From the NCBI GenBank assembly GCA_964563105.1, contig CAZLXM010000001.1, positions 62,001 to 126,000 on the forward strand: a DNA stretch of 64,000 bases, read 5' to 3'. Both the position numbers and the translations under genes were made by a program. This DNA comes from CAYVTV01 sp964563105 (GTDB lineage: Bacteria > Bacteroidota > Bacteroidia > Bacteroidales > GCA-2748055). Below the pieces are notes generated by a model, which did not search any database, had not been told where the DNA came from, and saw only the letters and a list, made by a program, of their open reading frames with translations. The first letter of the stretch is position 1. Every line of letters starts with the position of its first letter. Below are positions 45,667 to 54,377 of the stretch, one piece after another.

Positions 45667-45816
45667 TATGATTTAAGATCATAATACCTCCCTATTTATT
45701 GTTAAAATTATCCCTGCTAATATATAATTTTATCATTGAGAAAAATATTTTAATTTTATAACATACCTTTATTGAACAGATTTCTTAAAAATTAATTATA
45801 TCTAAAAAAATGATTT

Positions 45817-46080
45817 ATGGCAAGTAAAAGAAAACTAAAAAAAGATGTTAATTATTTCACATATGAACTTCTTACCCAATGTTTTACATTAAAACATTTC
45901 AATCCTGACATAAGTGGGGAAAAATTCAGTGAAGTAGTACATGAAATTGTTAAAAAAAGAAATGAACTCATTTCAATGATAAATAATCCAATTATTAAAG
46001 AGGGAGAGAAATTAAATAAATATTATAATAAGATTCGGAAGGAACTTGCAGAACTTGTTGCCATAGCTGAAAAAATTTAG
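45817..46080 (+). CDS. Small conserved helical protein within the transporter locus
   Basis: This 87-residue, mostly helical, basic protein (MASKRKLKKDVNYFTYELLTQCF...) has no signal peptide, membrane segment or known motif, so it is probably cytoplasmic. It starts 150 bases after the binding-protein stop and ends 7 bases before the permease start. I recall similar small ORFs elsewhere in Bacteroidota but know no function. It could be unrelated to transport and merely inserted in the operon. Confidence 0.8.
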   Translation: MASKRKLKKDVNYFTYELLTQCFTLKHFNPDISGEKFSEVVHEIVKKRNELISMINNPIIKEGEKLNKYYNKIRKELAELVAIAEKI

Positions 46081-46087
46081 CGCCGGA

Positions 46088-47113
46088 ATGTTAATTAGAA
46101 ACATTTTGCTTTTATCATTATTGACCCTGATTCTGTTGTTTCTTCTAATAATAGATTTTTATGTAGGATCAGTATTTATTCCTTTTAGTAAACTGGTAAG
46201 GCTTATTTTTATTGAGAATGATAATTCTCCGGAATGGATGGCATTGCATTATTTTCGTTTACCCCGGGTGGCTTCAGCACTGATAGCGGGTATTGCCTTG
46301 TCAGTCAGCGGACTGCAAATGCAGACCGTCTTCAGAAATCCGCTTGCAGGACCTTATGTTTTAGGCATCAGTTCAGGTGCCAGCCTGGGTGTGGCCCTGG
46401 TTGTGCTGGGATTTAGCTCATATTTTGGCGCAAATATATTTGATATTTCATCGGCCTGGTTATTAATTATTGCTGCATGGACAGGAGCTGCCGGCGTACT
46501 GCTTCTGATTCTTATTCTCTCACTAAGGGCCAAAGACATAATTACAATCCTGATACTTGGTATTATGCTTGGAAGCGGTATCTCTGCTATTATCAGTATC
46601 CTTCAGTATTTTTCCGGTGAATCGGCATTAAAAGCATTTGTTATATGGACAATGGGAAGCGTAAATAGCGTAACACCCGATCAGTTACCTGTTTTACTCG
46701 CAGGATTCATTCCGGGAATGCTTCTCTCACTGTTTATTATTAAACCTTCCGATGCCATGCTTTTAGGAGAAGACTATGCGAAAACAATGGGTGTAAATAT
46801 TATCAGGTACAGAATAATTGTTTTTATCAGTACCAGCCTGCTAACCGGAACAGTGACCGCTTTCTGTGGCCCAATAGGGTTCATTGGAATAGCAATACCG
46901 CATATTTGCCGGATGATGTTTAACACATCAAAACATGCTATTCTTCTTGCAGGATGTTTTTTAACAGGTGCATCTGCTATGCTTTTAAGCGATATTATAT
47001 CTCAGTTACCTGGATCACAAACAATCCTTCCAATAAATGCGGTTACATCTTTGATTGGTATCCCTGTTATTATATGGATAATTACAGGAAAACAAAAATT
47101 TTTACATGAATAA
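46088..47113 (+). CDS. FecCD-type ABC transporter permease
   Basis: This 341-residue polytopic protein has about ten helices and the BtuC/FecCD signatures RLPRVASALIAGIALSVSG, GLQMQTVFRNPLAGPYVLGIS and GFIGIAIPHICRM. It forms the inner-membrane channel for B12, heme or siderophore uptake. The ATPase gene starts inside its last codons (8-base overlap), so the pair is translationally coupled. Confidence 0.95.
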   Translation: MLIRNILLLSLLTLILLFLLIIDFYVGSVFIPFSKLVRLIFIENDNSPEWMALHYFRLPRVASALIAGIALSVSGLQMQTVFRNPLAGPYVLGISSGASLGVALVVLGFSSYFGANIFDISSAWLLIIAAWTGAAGVLLLILILSLRAKDIITILILGIMLGSGISAIISILQYFSGESALKAFVIWTMGSVNSVTPDQLPVLLAGFIPGMLLSLFIIKPSDAMLLGEDYAKTMGVNIIRYRIIVFISTSLLTGTVTAFCGPIGFIGIAIPHICRMMFNTSKHAILLAGCFLTGASAMLLSDIISQLPGSQTILPINAVTSLIGIPVIIWIITGKQKFLHE

Positions 47114-48137
47114 GACAAATAATATATTTACTTTCGAAAATGTGAGTTTTGGGTATCTGTCTGCTCAAAAGAAGGTTTCTTTGATTCAAAATTTTTCAGG
47201 GACCTTTGAACGTGGAGAATTTATTATTTTAATTGGCAGAAACGGAACAGGTAAAAGCACAATATTGAAGTCTCTGGTAAGGCTCCTTCCTTACCTTAAT
47301 GGTAAAATTACTTTAAATGAAAAAGTGCTTGAAAATTATAGCATTACAGATTATGCAAAATTAGTTTCATTCGTTTCCACAAACTTGCCGGTTTCCGGCA
47401 GGATGACTGTATTTGAACTTATATCACTTGGGAGGTTCCCTTATACTAACTGGTTAGGATTAATGAATAAAGAAGATCTGGACAAAGTTCACAAAGCAAT
47501 TGATTCAACCAGACTTAATGAGTTGTTAAATAAACAAATATTCAGGATAAGCGACGGAGAACGACAGAGGGCAATGATTGCCAGAACTCTGGCCCAAGAT
47601 ACCCCGGTAATAGTCCTTGATGAGCCAACCGCATTTCTTGACCTTCCAAATAAATATGAGCTTGCCGGCTTACTGTCAAAACTTTCATCCCTGGGAAAAA
47701 CAGTGATTATGAGTACCCACGATATAGAAATTGCATTGAGATTTCCGGATAAACTGTTAATAATACATGATAATAAAATATTTGATGGTTCGCCTGAAGA
47801 TATGGTCATAAATGGAAATTTCAATGAAATTTTTCATTCGCCTGATTTAAATTTTAATCAATTAACGGGAGAAATAGAGTTGGCGGAAAAAAGGGCAAAT
47901 AACATTTTTTTAGAAGCAAATAACCCTGTCATTCTAAATTGGACTAAAAAAGCCTTAAAAAGGGCAGGATTTAATATATCTGAAGAAAAAGCAGAAGATG
48001 ACCGTATCGTAGTGCAGAAGGGAAATAATGTCTGGATTTGGTCCTGTTATCAGAGAAATCAAAAGACTTCCTTCAAAAATATATATGATTTAATAAAATT
48101 CTTAAAAATTAATTCTTTAATAAAATCGGATCTATAA
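47106..48137 (+). CDS. ABC transporter ATPase (FecE/BtuD type) with extra C-terminal domain
   Basis: This 343-residue protein has Walker A GRNGTGKS (44-51), an ABC signature written ISDGERQRAMIARTLA (a degenerate LSGGQ), Walker B VIVLDEPT and the H-loop STHD. Typical BtuD/FecE proteins stop near residue 255. Here a further stretch of about 85 residues (about 258-343) reads like a small alpha/beta domain (NPVILNWTKKALKRAGFNIS, IVVQKGNNVWIWSC). It energises the FecCD permease; the extra domain could be regulatory. Confidence 0.93.
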   Translation: MNKTNNIFTFENVSFGYLSAQKKVSLIQNFSGTFERGEFIILIGRNGTGKSTILKSLVRLLPYLNGKITLNEKVLENYSITDYAKLVSFVSTNLPVSGRMTVFELISLGRFPYTNWLGLMNKEDLDKVHKAIDSTRLNELLNKQIFRISDGERQRAMIARTLAQDTPVIVLDEPTAFLDLPNKYELAGLLSKLSSLGKTVIMSTHDIEIALRFPDKLLIIHDNKIFDGSPEDMVINGNFNEIFHSPDLNFNQLTGEIELAEKRANNIFLEANNPVILNWTKKALKRAGFNISEEKAEDDRIVVQKGNNVWIWSCYQRNQKTSFKNIYDLIKFLKINSLIKSDL

Positions 48138-48465
48138 AGAAATATTCAACAAACTTAAACTTATTTCCTGAATATCAATTTGTTATACTAACTGATTGTT
48201 AAATTAATCTTAAATATTATTAATTTTTATAATTTCATTACATTTTGGAACAAAATTTGATCATTTTTATATAGATCAGAATTTATTTCAGAGTATTATG
48301 TTTTTTGATAGAACTGAATAAGATTATTGATCCCTGAATATAGTTATTTGACGTGATTAAATGAGGAATTAGCCGAAGTTCTTATGATGCAGGGAAATGA
48401 GAATTAATGAAAATATTTATTTGTTTTATGAAACATTTTTATTAATTTAGCGTTATAATGAATAG

Positions 48466-48486
48466 AAATTGACCGGAAGTCAATTT
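48466..48486. repeat. 8-bp inverted repeat upstream of the sigma-54-type promoter
   Basis: AAATTGAC and GTCAATTT are perfectly complementary around CGGAA. The palindrome ends 5 bases before the TTGGCACG element. It could be a weak upstream terminator or a regulator site, though enhancer-binding proteins usually bind farther upstream. Confidence 0.5.
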
Positions 48487-48491
48487 TAATT

Positions 48492-48507
48492 TTGGCACGA
48501 TATTTGA
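48492..48507 (+). promoter_or_regulatory. rpoN-dependent promoter: Sigma-54 (RpoN) promoter candidate
   Basis: TTGGCACG followed by ATATTTGA matches the sigma-54 consensus TTGGCACG-N4-TTGCA in sequence and spacing. The -24 GG is at 48494-48495 and the -13 G at 48506; only the -12 C is replaced by A. Transcription would begin near 48519. There is no ORF behind it, only repeats and a terminator. Confidence 0.6.
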
Positions 48508-48518
48508 AATATAAAATA

Positions 48519-48635
48519 ATAGTTTTTCATAGTTAGTAGGTTTTTCATAGTTAGTTTTAGTTAGTTTTTTTTCATAGGTAGTTTTAGGGTTAGTTAGACA
48601 AAAGTGTCATCAGAAATGGTGACACTTTTGTTTTT
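48519..48635 (+). ncRNA. Putative sigma-54-driven small RNA
   Basis: Between the sigma-54-type promoter and the terminator lie about 117 bases with no ORF. The 5' half is made of imperfect tandem units, including an exact 15-base repeat TTTTTCATAGTTAGT (48523-48537 and 48541-48555) and further TAGTTAG copies to 48597. The 3' end is a 12-bp perfect hairpin with a T run. The layout of promoter, short unstructured repeat region and terminator is that of a regulatory RNA gene. I do not recognise it as a named family. Confidence 0.5.
48598..48635 (+). terminator. Strong intrinsic terminator
   Basis: ACAAAAGTGTCA (48598-48609) pairs perfectly over 12 bases with TGACACTTTTGT (48620-48631) around a 10-base loop, followed by a T run to 48635. 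It ends the putative small RNA just upstream of argS. Confidence 0.85.
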
Positions 48636-48638
48636 ATG

Positions 48639-48646
48639 TATCTTTG
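48639..48646 (+). promoter_or_regulatory. -7 promoter box for argS
   Basis: TATCTTTG is a perfect TAnnTTTG, directly behind the terminator. Transcription from about 48652 gives a 20-base leader before the argS ATG, so argS is insulated from the small RNA. Confidence 0.5.
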
Positions 48647-48671
48647 CAATTCAATTTTAAAAATAAAATGA

Positions 48672-50447
48672 ATGACAGATATTGAGAATGTTATTGCAGA
48701 GAAAGTGTCTGCTGCCATGAAAGACCTCTTTAATGCAGAATTAAAACCGAATTTTATAACAATTCAAAAAACACGTAAAGAATTTAAAGGCGATTTTACA
48801 ATAGTCATATTTCCGCTTTTGAAATTCACCGGAAAAAATCTTCAGGAAACTGCTGTCAGCCTGGGAGAATATTTGAAACAGAATTTAAAGGAGATTGAAT
48901 CTTATAATGTTATTAAAGGCTTTCTTAATATCGAACTTAGTCTTTTATTCTGGAATAACTTTCTTTACTTTGCTGCTAAAAGTAGCTTTTTTGATCTCCC
49001 AAAGACCAACAAACATATAATGGTCGAATTTTCCTCCCCCAATACAAATAAACCGCTTCATCTGGGACATATTCGTAATATTCTTATTGGTTTTTCCATT
49101 TCAAGGATCTTTCAGGAAACAGGGAATAAGGTAAGTAAAGTTAATCTGGTTAATGACCGGGGTATCCATATTTGCAAATCAATGCTTGCCTGGCAAAAGT
49201 GGGGAAATGGTGAGACTCCTGAATCTTCCGGCAAAAAAGGGGATCATTTAGTAGGTGATTATTACGTTAAATTTGAAACTGAATATAAAAAAGAAATAAA
49301 TGGGCTGATAAATTCTGGTATGAGCAAAGCCCAGGCAGAGGAAAGTTCTCAATTAATACTTGAAGCACGTGAAATGCTGAGAAAATGGGAAAATAATGAT
49401 TCCAATATAATCAACTTGTGGAAAATGATGAATTCCTGGGTTTATGATGGTTTCGATGAAACTTATGACCTGCTTGGAATTAATTTCGACAAAATTTATT
49501 ATGAATCAGAAACTTTTCTTGAAGGCAGAAAGCTTGTTATGAAAGGGCTTGAAGATAGGAAACTATTTAAGAAAGAGGATGGGTCAGTTTGGATAGATTT
49601 AACAAACGATGGATTGGATCATAAGCTTCTTATCCGTTCCGACGGAACTTCTGTTTATATGACACAGGATATAGGCACAGCTAATCAGCGATTTTCCGAA
49701 ACAAATTTTGATAATCATATTTATGTTGTTGGAAATGAACAAAATTATCATTTCCAGGTACTTGTTCTTGTTTTAAAAAAACTTGGTTTCGATTGGGCTG
49801 ATAAACTTTATCATCTTTCTTATGGGATGGTTGAATTGCCTGATGGCAAAATGAAATCCAGGGAGGGAACTGTTGTGGATGCTGATGATATAATAGATGA
49901 AATGATTGATACTGCCCGCCAAATGGCCAATGAGCTGGGTAAACCCGATTATTATAATGAAGCTGATAAACGGAATGTTTATAAAAAAATCGGACTTGGT
50001 GCCCTTAAATATTTCATTTTAAAAGTTGACCCTAAAAAAAATATGGTCTTTAACCCAAAAGAATCTATTGATTTTAACGGAAATACGGGGCCTTTTATTC
50101 AGTATACATATGCAAGGATACAATCAGTTATAAGAAAAGCCAAAACAACTGATTTTAGACCGGCAAAAGAAAATGATTTTAATGAAAAAGAAATAACCCT
50201 TTTAAAATTAATACACGAATACTCATCTGTTATTTATGCTGCTGCCGATTCTTATAATCCATCTTTAATAGCCAATTATTTATACGATATCGCAAAGGAA
50301 TATAATCAGTTTTATCATGATTATTCAATCCTTCAGGCAGAGAATGAAAATATTAGAAATTATCGTCTTTTATTATCACAAATTTGCGGAAGTGTTATTT
50401 ACAGAGGAATGTACCTCCTGGGAATAGAAGTGCCTGAACGAATGTAA
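48672..50447 (+). CDS. argS: Arginyl-tRNA synthetase
   Basis: This 591-residue class I synthetase has the N-terminal Add-1 domain, the HIGH-type motif HLGHIRN, the catalytic Rossmann domain, a KMSKS-like GKMKSREGTVVD loop and the C-terminal DALR anticodon-binding domain. It charges tRNA-Arg. The ATG at 48672 is used because the one at 48668 meets a stop after five codons. It converges on folD. Confidence 0.97.
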   Translation: MTDIENVIAEKVSAAMKDLFNAELKPNFITIQKTRKEFKGDFTIVIFPLLKFTGKNLQETAVSLGEYLKQNLKEIESYNVIKGFLNIELSLLFWNNFLYFAAKSSFFDLPKTNKHIMVEFSSPNTNKPLHLGHIRNILIGFSISRIFQETGNKVSKVNLVNDRGIHICKSMLAWQKWGNGETPESSGKKGDHLVGDYYVKFETEYKKEINGLINSGMSKAQAEESSQLILEAREMLRKWENNDSNIINLWKMMNSWVYDGFDETYDLLGINFDKIYYESETFLEGRKLVMKGLEDRKLFKKEDGSVWIDLTNDGLDHKLLIRSDGTSVYMTQDIGTANQRFSETNFDNHIYVVGNEQNYHFQVLVLVLKKLGFDWADKLYHLSYGMVELPDGKMKSREGTVVDADDIIDEMIDTARQMANELGKPDYYNEADKRNVYKKIGLGALKYFILKVDPKKNMVFNPKESIDFNGNTGPFIQYTYARIQSVIRKAKTTDFRPAKENDFNEKEITLLKLIHEYSSVIYAAADSYNPSLIANYLYDIAKEYNQFYHDYSILQAENENIRNYRLLLSQICGSVIYRGMYLLGIEVPERM

Positions 50448-50470
50448 AAGAATAAAATTTTAAACATCTT

Positions 50471-51352
50471 TTATTTATATATTTCTTTTTTTGCAGCTTT
50501 TAAAGTATTCTTTAAAAGGGATACAATTGTCATTGGGCCGACACCTCCTGGTACAGGCGTAATATAACTGCATTTAGGGGCAACTTCATCAAATTTAACG
50601 TCTCCTTTTAGTTTAAATCCGGATTTAGTTAAACCGGATGGAACACGAGTTGTCCCTACATCAATCACAACCGCACCTTCTTTTACCATATCCCCTTTTA
50701 CAAATTCAGGGATACCAATTGCGGCAATTAAAATATCGGCAGAAGCTGAAAGGGAAGCAAGATTACTTGTTCGACTGTGGCAAAGACTTACAGTGCAGTC
50801 ACCTGGATATGTTTTTTGTCCCATTAAAATACTGACAGGTTTGCCCACAATATTACTTCTTCCAATAACAACACAATGTTTACCTCTTGTTTCAATTTTA
50901 TAATACCTAATCAGATCAAGTATTCCCGAAGGTGTTGCTGATAAATAACATGGCAGGCCAATGACCAGCCTTCCTAAATTAACAGGATGAAAACCATCAA
51001 CATCTTTCAAATAATTGATGTTTTCTATCACTCTTTGTTCACTGATATGGGAAGGGAGAGGTAATTGGACTATAAATCCGTCAACATCATCATTATTATT
51101 GAATTCAATGACTTTTGCAATTAATTCATCTTCTGTTATATTTTCATCAAAATGGGCGAGGGTGGAAGTGAAGCCTACTTCAGAACAAGCCTTTACTTTA
51201 TTGTTAACATAGGTTAAACTTGCACCATCATTGCCAACCAGAATTGCGGCTAAATGAGGCTTTTTATAACCTGACAGGATCATTTCATTTACTTCTGCGG
51301 CTATTTCTTTTTTAATTTCACTTGCAACAAGTTTTCCATCTATTAATTGCAT
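50471..51352 (-). CDS. folD: Bifunctional methylenetetrahydrofolate dehydrogenase/cyclohydrolase
   Basis: This 293-residue enzyme interconverts methylene-, methenyl- and formyl-tetrahydrofolate. The YVNNKVKACSEVG segment (catalytic Lys), the VQLPLPSH motif and GRSNIVGKPVSILM for NADP binding are all present, with the C-terminal PVPGGVGPMT. It follows ffh on the same strand after 102 bases. Confidence 0.97.
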   Translation of the reverse strand: MQLIDGKLVASEIKKEIAAEVNEMILSGYKKPHLAAILVGNDGASLTYVNNKVKACSEVGFTSTLAHFDENITEDELIAKVIEFNNNDDVDGFIVQLPLPSHISEQRVIENINYLKDVDGFHPVNLGRLVIGLPCYLSATPSGILDLIRYYKIETRGKHCVVIGRSNIVGKPVSILMGQKTYPGDCTVSLCHSRTSNLASLSASADILIAAIGIPEFVKGDMVKEGAVVIDVGTTRVPSGLTKSGFKLKGDVKFDEVAPKCSYITPVPGGVGPMTIVSLLKNTLKAAKKEIYK

Positions 51353-51454
51353 AATTCGAATATTAAATTTTTTTATAATTATAGATACTAAAGTCTGAAA
51401 AATAGTTTACAGATATTGTTTTTTAAAAAAAGTATTAGCTGAAAGCCGGCCACT

Positions 51455-52786
51455 TTATTTCAGCATAGGGTTACCTGCCATTCGGGGTAATTTACCTCCA
51501 CTGCTGCTAAACATTTTCATTACTTTACGGGTTTCATCAAATTGCTTTAACAATTTATTTACTTCCTGAATGGATGTTCCGCTTCCGTCTGCAATTCTTT
51601 TTCTTCTTGATCCGTTCAGGATTCCGGGGTTCTCTCTTTCAAGAGCTGTCATGGAAAAAATAATCGCCTCAATCCCTTTAAATGCATTGTCATCAATATC
51701 AAGGTTGCGAATTGCTTTCCCTACACCCGGGATCATTGAGGCTAAATCTTTAATGTTTCCCATCTTTTTAATTTGTTGTATCTGAGAGAGGAAGTCATTA
51801 AAATTAAACTGATTTTTAGCAATTTTCTTTTGTAATTTGCGGGCTTCTTCCAGGTCGAACTGTTCCTGTGCTTTTTCAACTAATGATACAATATCACCCA
51901 TTCCCAGTATCCTGTCAGCCATTCTTTCAGGATGAAAAACATCAATAGCATCCAGCTTTTCTCCTGTTCCAATAAATTTTATTGGTTTATTTACTTCGGC
52001 TTTTATTGATAAAGCAGCTCCACCACGGGTGTCGCCATCAAGTTTGGTTAAAACAACTCCGTCAAAATCAAGTCTTTCATTAAATGAGCGAGCTGTATTT
52101 ACGGCATCCTGTCCGGTCATTGAATCCACAACAAATAAAATTTCCTGAGGGTTCACTGCTTCTTTGATTGATGTAATTTCTTTCATCATTTCTTCATCCA
52201 CTGCCAAACGTCCCGCGGTATCAATAATTATAGTATCAAATCCCATATTTTTTGCATATCTGACAGCTTCTTTGGAGATTTTAACAGGATTAAGATTATT
52301 TTCTTCAGTAAAAACAGGGATATCAATCTGTTCACCAAGTATTTTGAGCTGTTCAACCGCTGCCGGCCTATATACGTCACCGGCAACAAGAATAGGCCTT
52401 TTTCCTTTTTTACTTTTAAGATAATTAGCCAGCTTTCCTGAAAATGTTGTTTTACCGGATCCCTGTAAACCTGATATTAAAATAATTGCAGGGGCCCCTT
52501 TTAAATTTATATCAACACTCGTCCCACCCATAAGAGATGCCAGTTCATCATGGACAATCTTTATCATCATCTGTCCGGGCTTAACAGCCTTAAGGACATC
52601 CAAACCAAGCGCTTTTGCTTTTACAGTGTCAGTAAAGTTTTTTGCAATTTTAAAATTCACGTCGGCATCAAGGAGTGCCCTTCTAACATCCTTAAGCGTT
52701 TCCGCAATATTGATCTCGGAAATTCTGCCTTCACCTTTTAATAGTTTAAAAGATCGTTCCAGTCTGTCACTTAAATTCTCAAACAT
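51455..52786 (-). CDS. ffh: Signal recognition particle protein Ffh
   Basis: This 443-residue SRP GTPase has the N domain, the G domain with GLQGSGKT (106-113), DTAGRL and TKLDGD, and a C-terminal M domain. The tail ends SSSGGKLPRMAGNPMLK without a long methionine-rich extension. It binds signal peptides with the SRP RNA, which is not in this window. It has a full consensus promoter. Confidence 0.97.
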   Translation of the reverse strand: MFENLSDRLERSFKLLKGEGRISEINIAETLKDVRRALLDADVNFKIAKNFTDTVKAKALGLDVLKAVKPGQMMIKIVHDELASLMGGTSVDINLKGAPAIILISGLQGSGKTTFSGKLANYLKSKKGKRPILVAGDVYRPAAVEQLKILGEQIDIPVFTEENNLNPVKISKEAVRYAKNMGFDTIIIDTAGRLAVDEEMMKEITSIKEAVNPQEILFVVDSMTGQDAVNTARSFNERLDFDGVVLTKLDGDTRGGAALSIKAEVNKPIKFIGTGEKLDAIDVFHPERMADRILGMGDIVSLVEKAQEQFDLEEARKLQKKIAKNQFNFNDFLSQIQQIKKMGNIKDLASMIPGVGKAIRNLDIDDNAFKGIEAIIFSMTALERENPGILNGSRRKRIADGSGTSIQEVNKLLKQFDETRKVMKMFSSSGGKLPRMAGNPMLK

Positions 52787-52812
52787 ATATTTTAGAAATT
52801 TTATAAGAATAA

Positions 52813-52843
52813 CAAAAATAAATAAAAAAGCATCTCTATCAAA
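52813..52843 (-). promoter_or_regulatory. Consensus promoter of ffh
   Basis: Minus strand TTTG (52843-52840), exactly 19 bases, then TATTTTTG (52820-52813). It is a complete match to the Bacteroidota promoter, with the same -7 sequence and spacing as the rpsF operon promoter. Confidence 0.75.
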
Positions 52844-52941
52844 GTATGCCTAAAATAAAAACTATACAGGCTATTTCTTATCTTATTAAATACTTTATAA
52901 AAAAAAAAGATGGTTTCAATCTAATCTTCTCAAAATATTTC

Positions 52942-52949
52942 TAATTTTG
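52942..52949 (+). promoter_or_regulatory. -7 promoter box for the TPR-comA-DUF368-aroE operon
   Basis: TAATTTTG is a perfect TAnnTTTG. The inferred start near 52956 lies 13 bases before the TPR gene ATG. Confidence 0.5.
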
Positions 52950-52968
52950 ACACAATATATTATTTCAT

Positions 52969-54372
52969 ATGGATACGGAAAGAGAAAGAATGCAAGAGGA
53001 TAACGAGTTTCAACAAGTTATTGAACGATATGAAGATATGGTAAGAAAAAGCAATACACGCTTTTTTGATGTGGAGGAGTTTGAACTTATTATTGATTAT
53101 TATCTTGATCTGCGTCAATTCAATAAGGCATATGAAGCTGCAGAAATTGCAATATCACAACATCCAAACTCACCTGATATTCTGATAAAAATTATTCATA
53201 TATATATTGAAAATGGAAAACCATTACAGGCAATTGAACTAATAAATAAGTTGCCTGAATGGCAAAAGGAAAACCCTGAATTGTATCTTCTCAAAGGTTG
53301 TGCTTATACAGACCTGGGCAGAATACGGGAAGCTGAAAAGCTTTTTGAACTGGCCCTTGAAAAATCAGAAGATGATAAAGTCGATATTTTGATTAATATT
53401 TCAATGACCTATGAAAATATCAGGCAATACAGGCTTGCAGTTAAATATCTTTTAAAAGCCTGGGGACTTGAATCTGATAACCTTGCTGTGCTCTATGATC
53501 TTGGATATTTTTATGAAAAATTACATAATTATAAACAAAGTGTGAGATTTTATAATTTATATCTCGATGAAGACCCCTTCTCTGATAATGTATGGTTCAA
53601 TTTAGGTATAGTTTATTATAAACTTTTGGAAACCGAAAAATCTTTGGAAGCTTATGATTATGCAATAGCACTTAATCCTTCTTACGCATCTGCCTACTTT
53701 AATAAAGCAAATATTTATGCGGAAAATAATGACTTTAAAAATGCAATCAATATTTATAATGATTTTCTTGAATTAGAACCTGAAAATATTCAGGCATGGT
53801 GTTATCTGGCAGAATGTTATGAGGAATCAGGAGATTATAACAATTCACTGAAAATTTATAAAAAAGTTATTGATATAGATAATACAAATCCGGAAGGCTG
53901 GTTTGGTTCCGGAATAAGCTATTATTATCTAAAAAGAATTGAGGAAGCTATTGCCTATATTCTCAAAGCAATTGAATTTGATAATAAAAACTCTGAATAT
54001 TGGTATACACTTGCAGATATTTATGAAGGCATGGGGTCACTGAATGAAGCTGTTACCTGCTACAGGCAAACTACAAAATTAGACCCAAATGACTATGAAG
54101 CCTGGATCAGGTGGGCTACTCTTTATATTAATAAAACTGAATATAAAAAGGCTTTAACTGTTCTGCATGAAGCTTACAGACATAATTTTAATATGTCACG
54201 TATTTTGTATTATATTGCCGCTGCCTATTTTAAATTAAATGATCCGCAGTCAGGACTGGCTTTTATTGAAAAGGGCCTCGCAATAAATGAAAAAGAATTG
54301 GAAGAATTTTTTATTCTTTATCCTGAAGGGAAAAATGACGACCGTATAAAAAACCTGCTTAAAAATAATTAA
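52969..54372 (+). CDS. Tetratricopeptide-repeat protein
   Basis: This 467-residue protein is built of about ten TPR units from residue 55 to 450, with repeated patterns such as AYDYAIALNPSYASAYFNKANIY and TCYRQTTKLDPNDYEAWIRWATLY. It has no signal peptide, so it is probably a cytoplasmic scaffold. It heads a tightly packed operon with the ComA-like, DUF368 and aroE genes (5-base gap to the next). The partner is not known. Confidence 0.92.
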   Translation: MDTERERMQEDNEFQQVIERYEDMVRKSNTRFFDVEEFELIIDYYLDLRQFNKAYEAAEIAISQHPNSPDILIKIIHIYIENGKPLQAIELINKLPEWQKENPELYLLKGCAYTDLGRIREAEKLFELALEKSEDDKVDILINISMTYENIRQYRLAVKYLLKAWGLESDNLAVLYDLGYFYEKLHNYKQSVRFYNLYLDEDPFSDNVWFNLGIVYYKLLETEKSLEAYDYAIALNPSYASAYFNKANIYAENNDFKNAINIYNDFLELEPENIQAWCYLAECYEESGDYNNSLKIYKKVIDIDNTNPEGWFGSGISYYYLKRIEEAIAYILKAIEFDNKNSEYWYTLADIYEGMGSLNEAVTCYRQTTKLDPNDYEAWIRWATLYINKTEYKKALTVLHEAYRHNFNMSRILYYIAAAYFKLNDPQSGLAFIEKGLAINEKELEEFFILYPEGKNDDRIKNLLKNN

Positions 54373-54377
54373 TCACT

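Larger units (their letters stand above)
48138..48671. other. 534-base gap: sigma-54-type promoter and small RNA gene
   Basis: The first 320 bases are AT-rich with no recognisable feature. From 48466 there is a palindrome, a sigma-54-like promoter, TAGTTAG-type repeats and a strong terminator, followed by the argS promoter box. No ORF of note. Confidence 0.7.

Noticed and set aside
45667..45690. TATGAT/ATCATA hairpin after the BtuF-like gene as a terminator
   Set aside because: The stem is only 6 bp and no T run follows; the 87-residue gene and the permease probably continue the operon.
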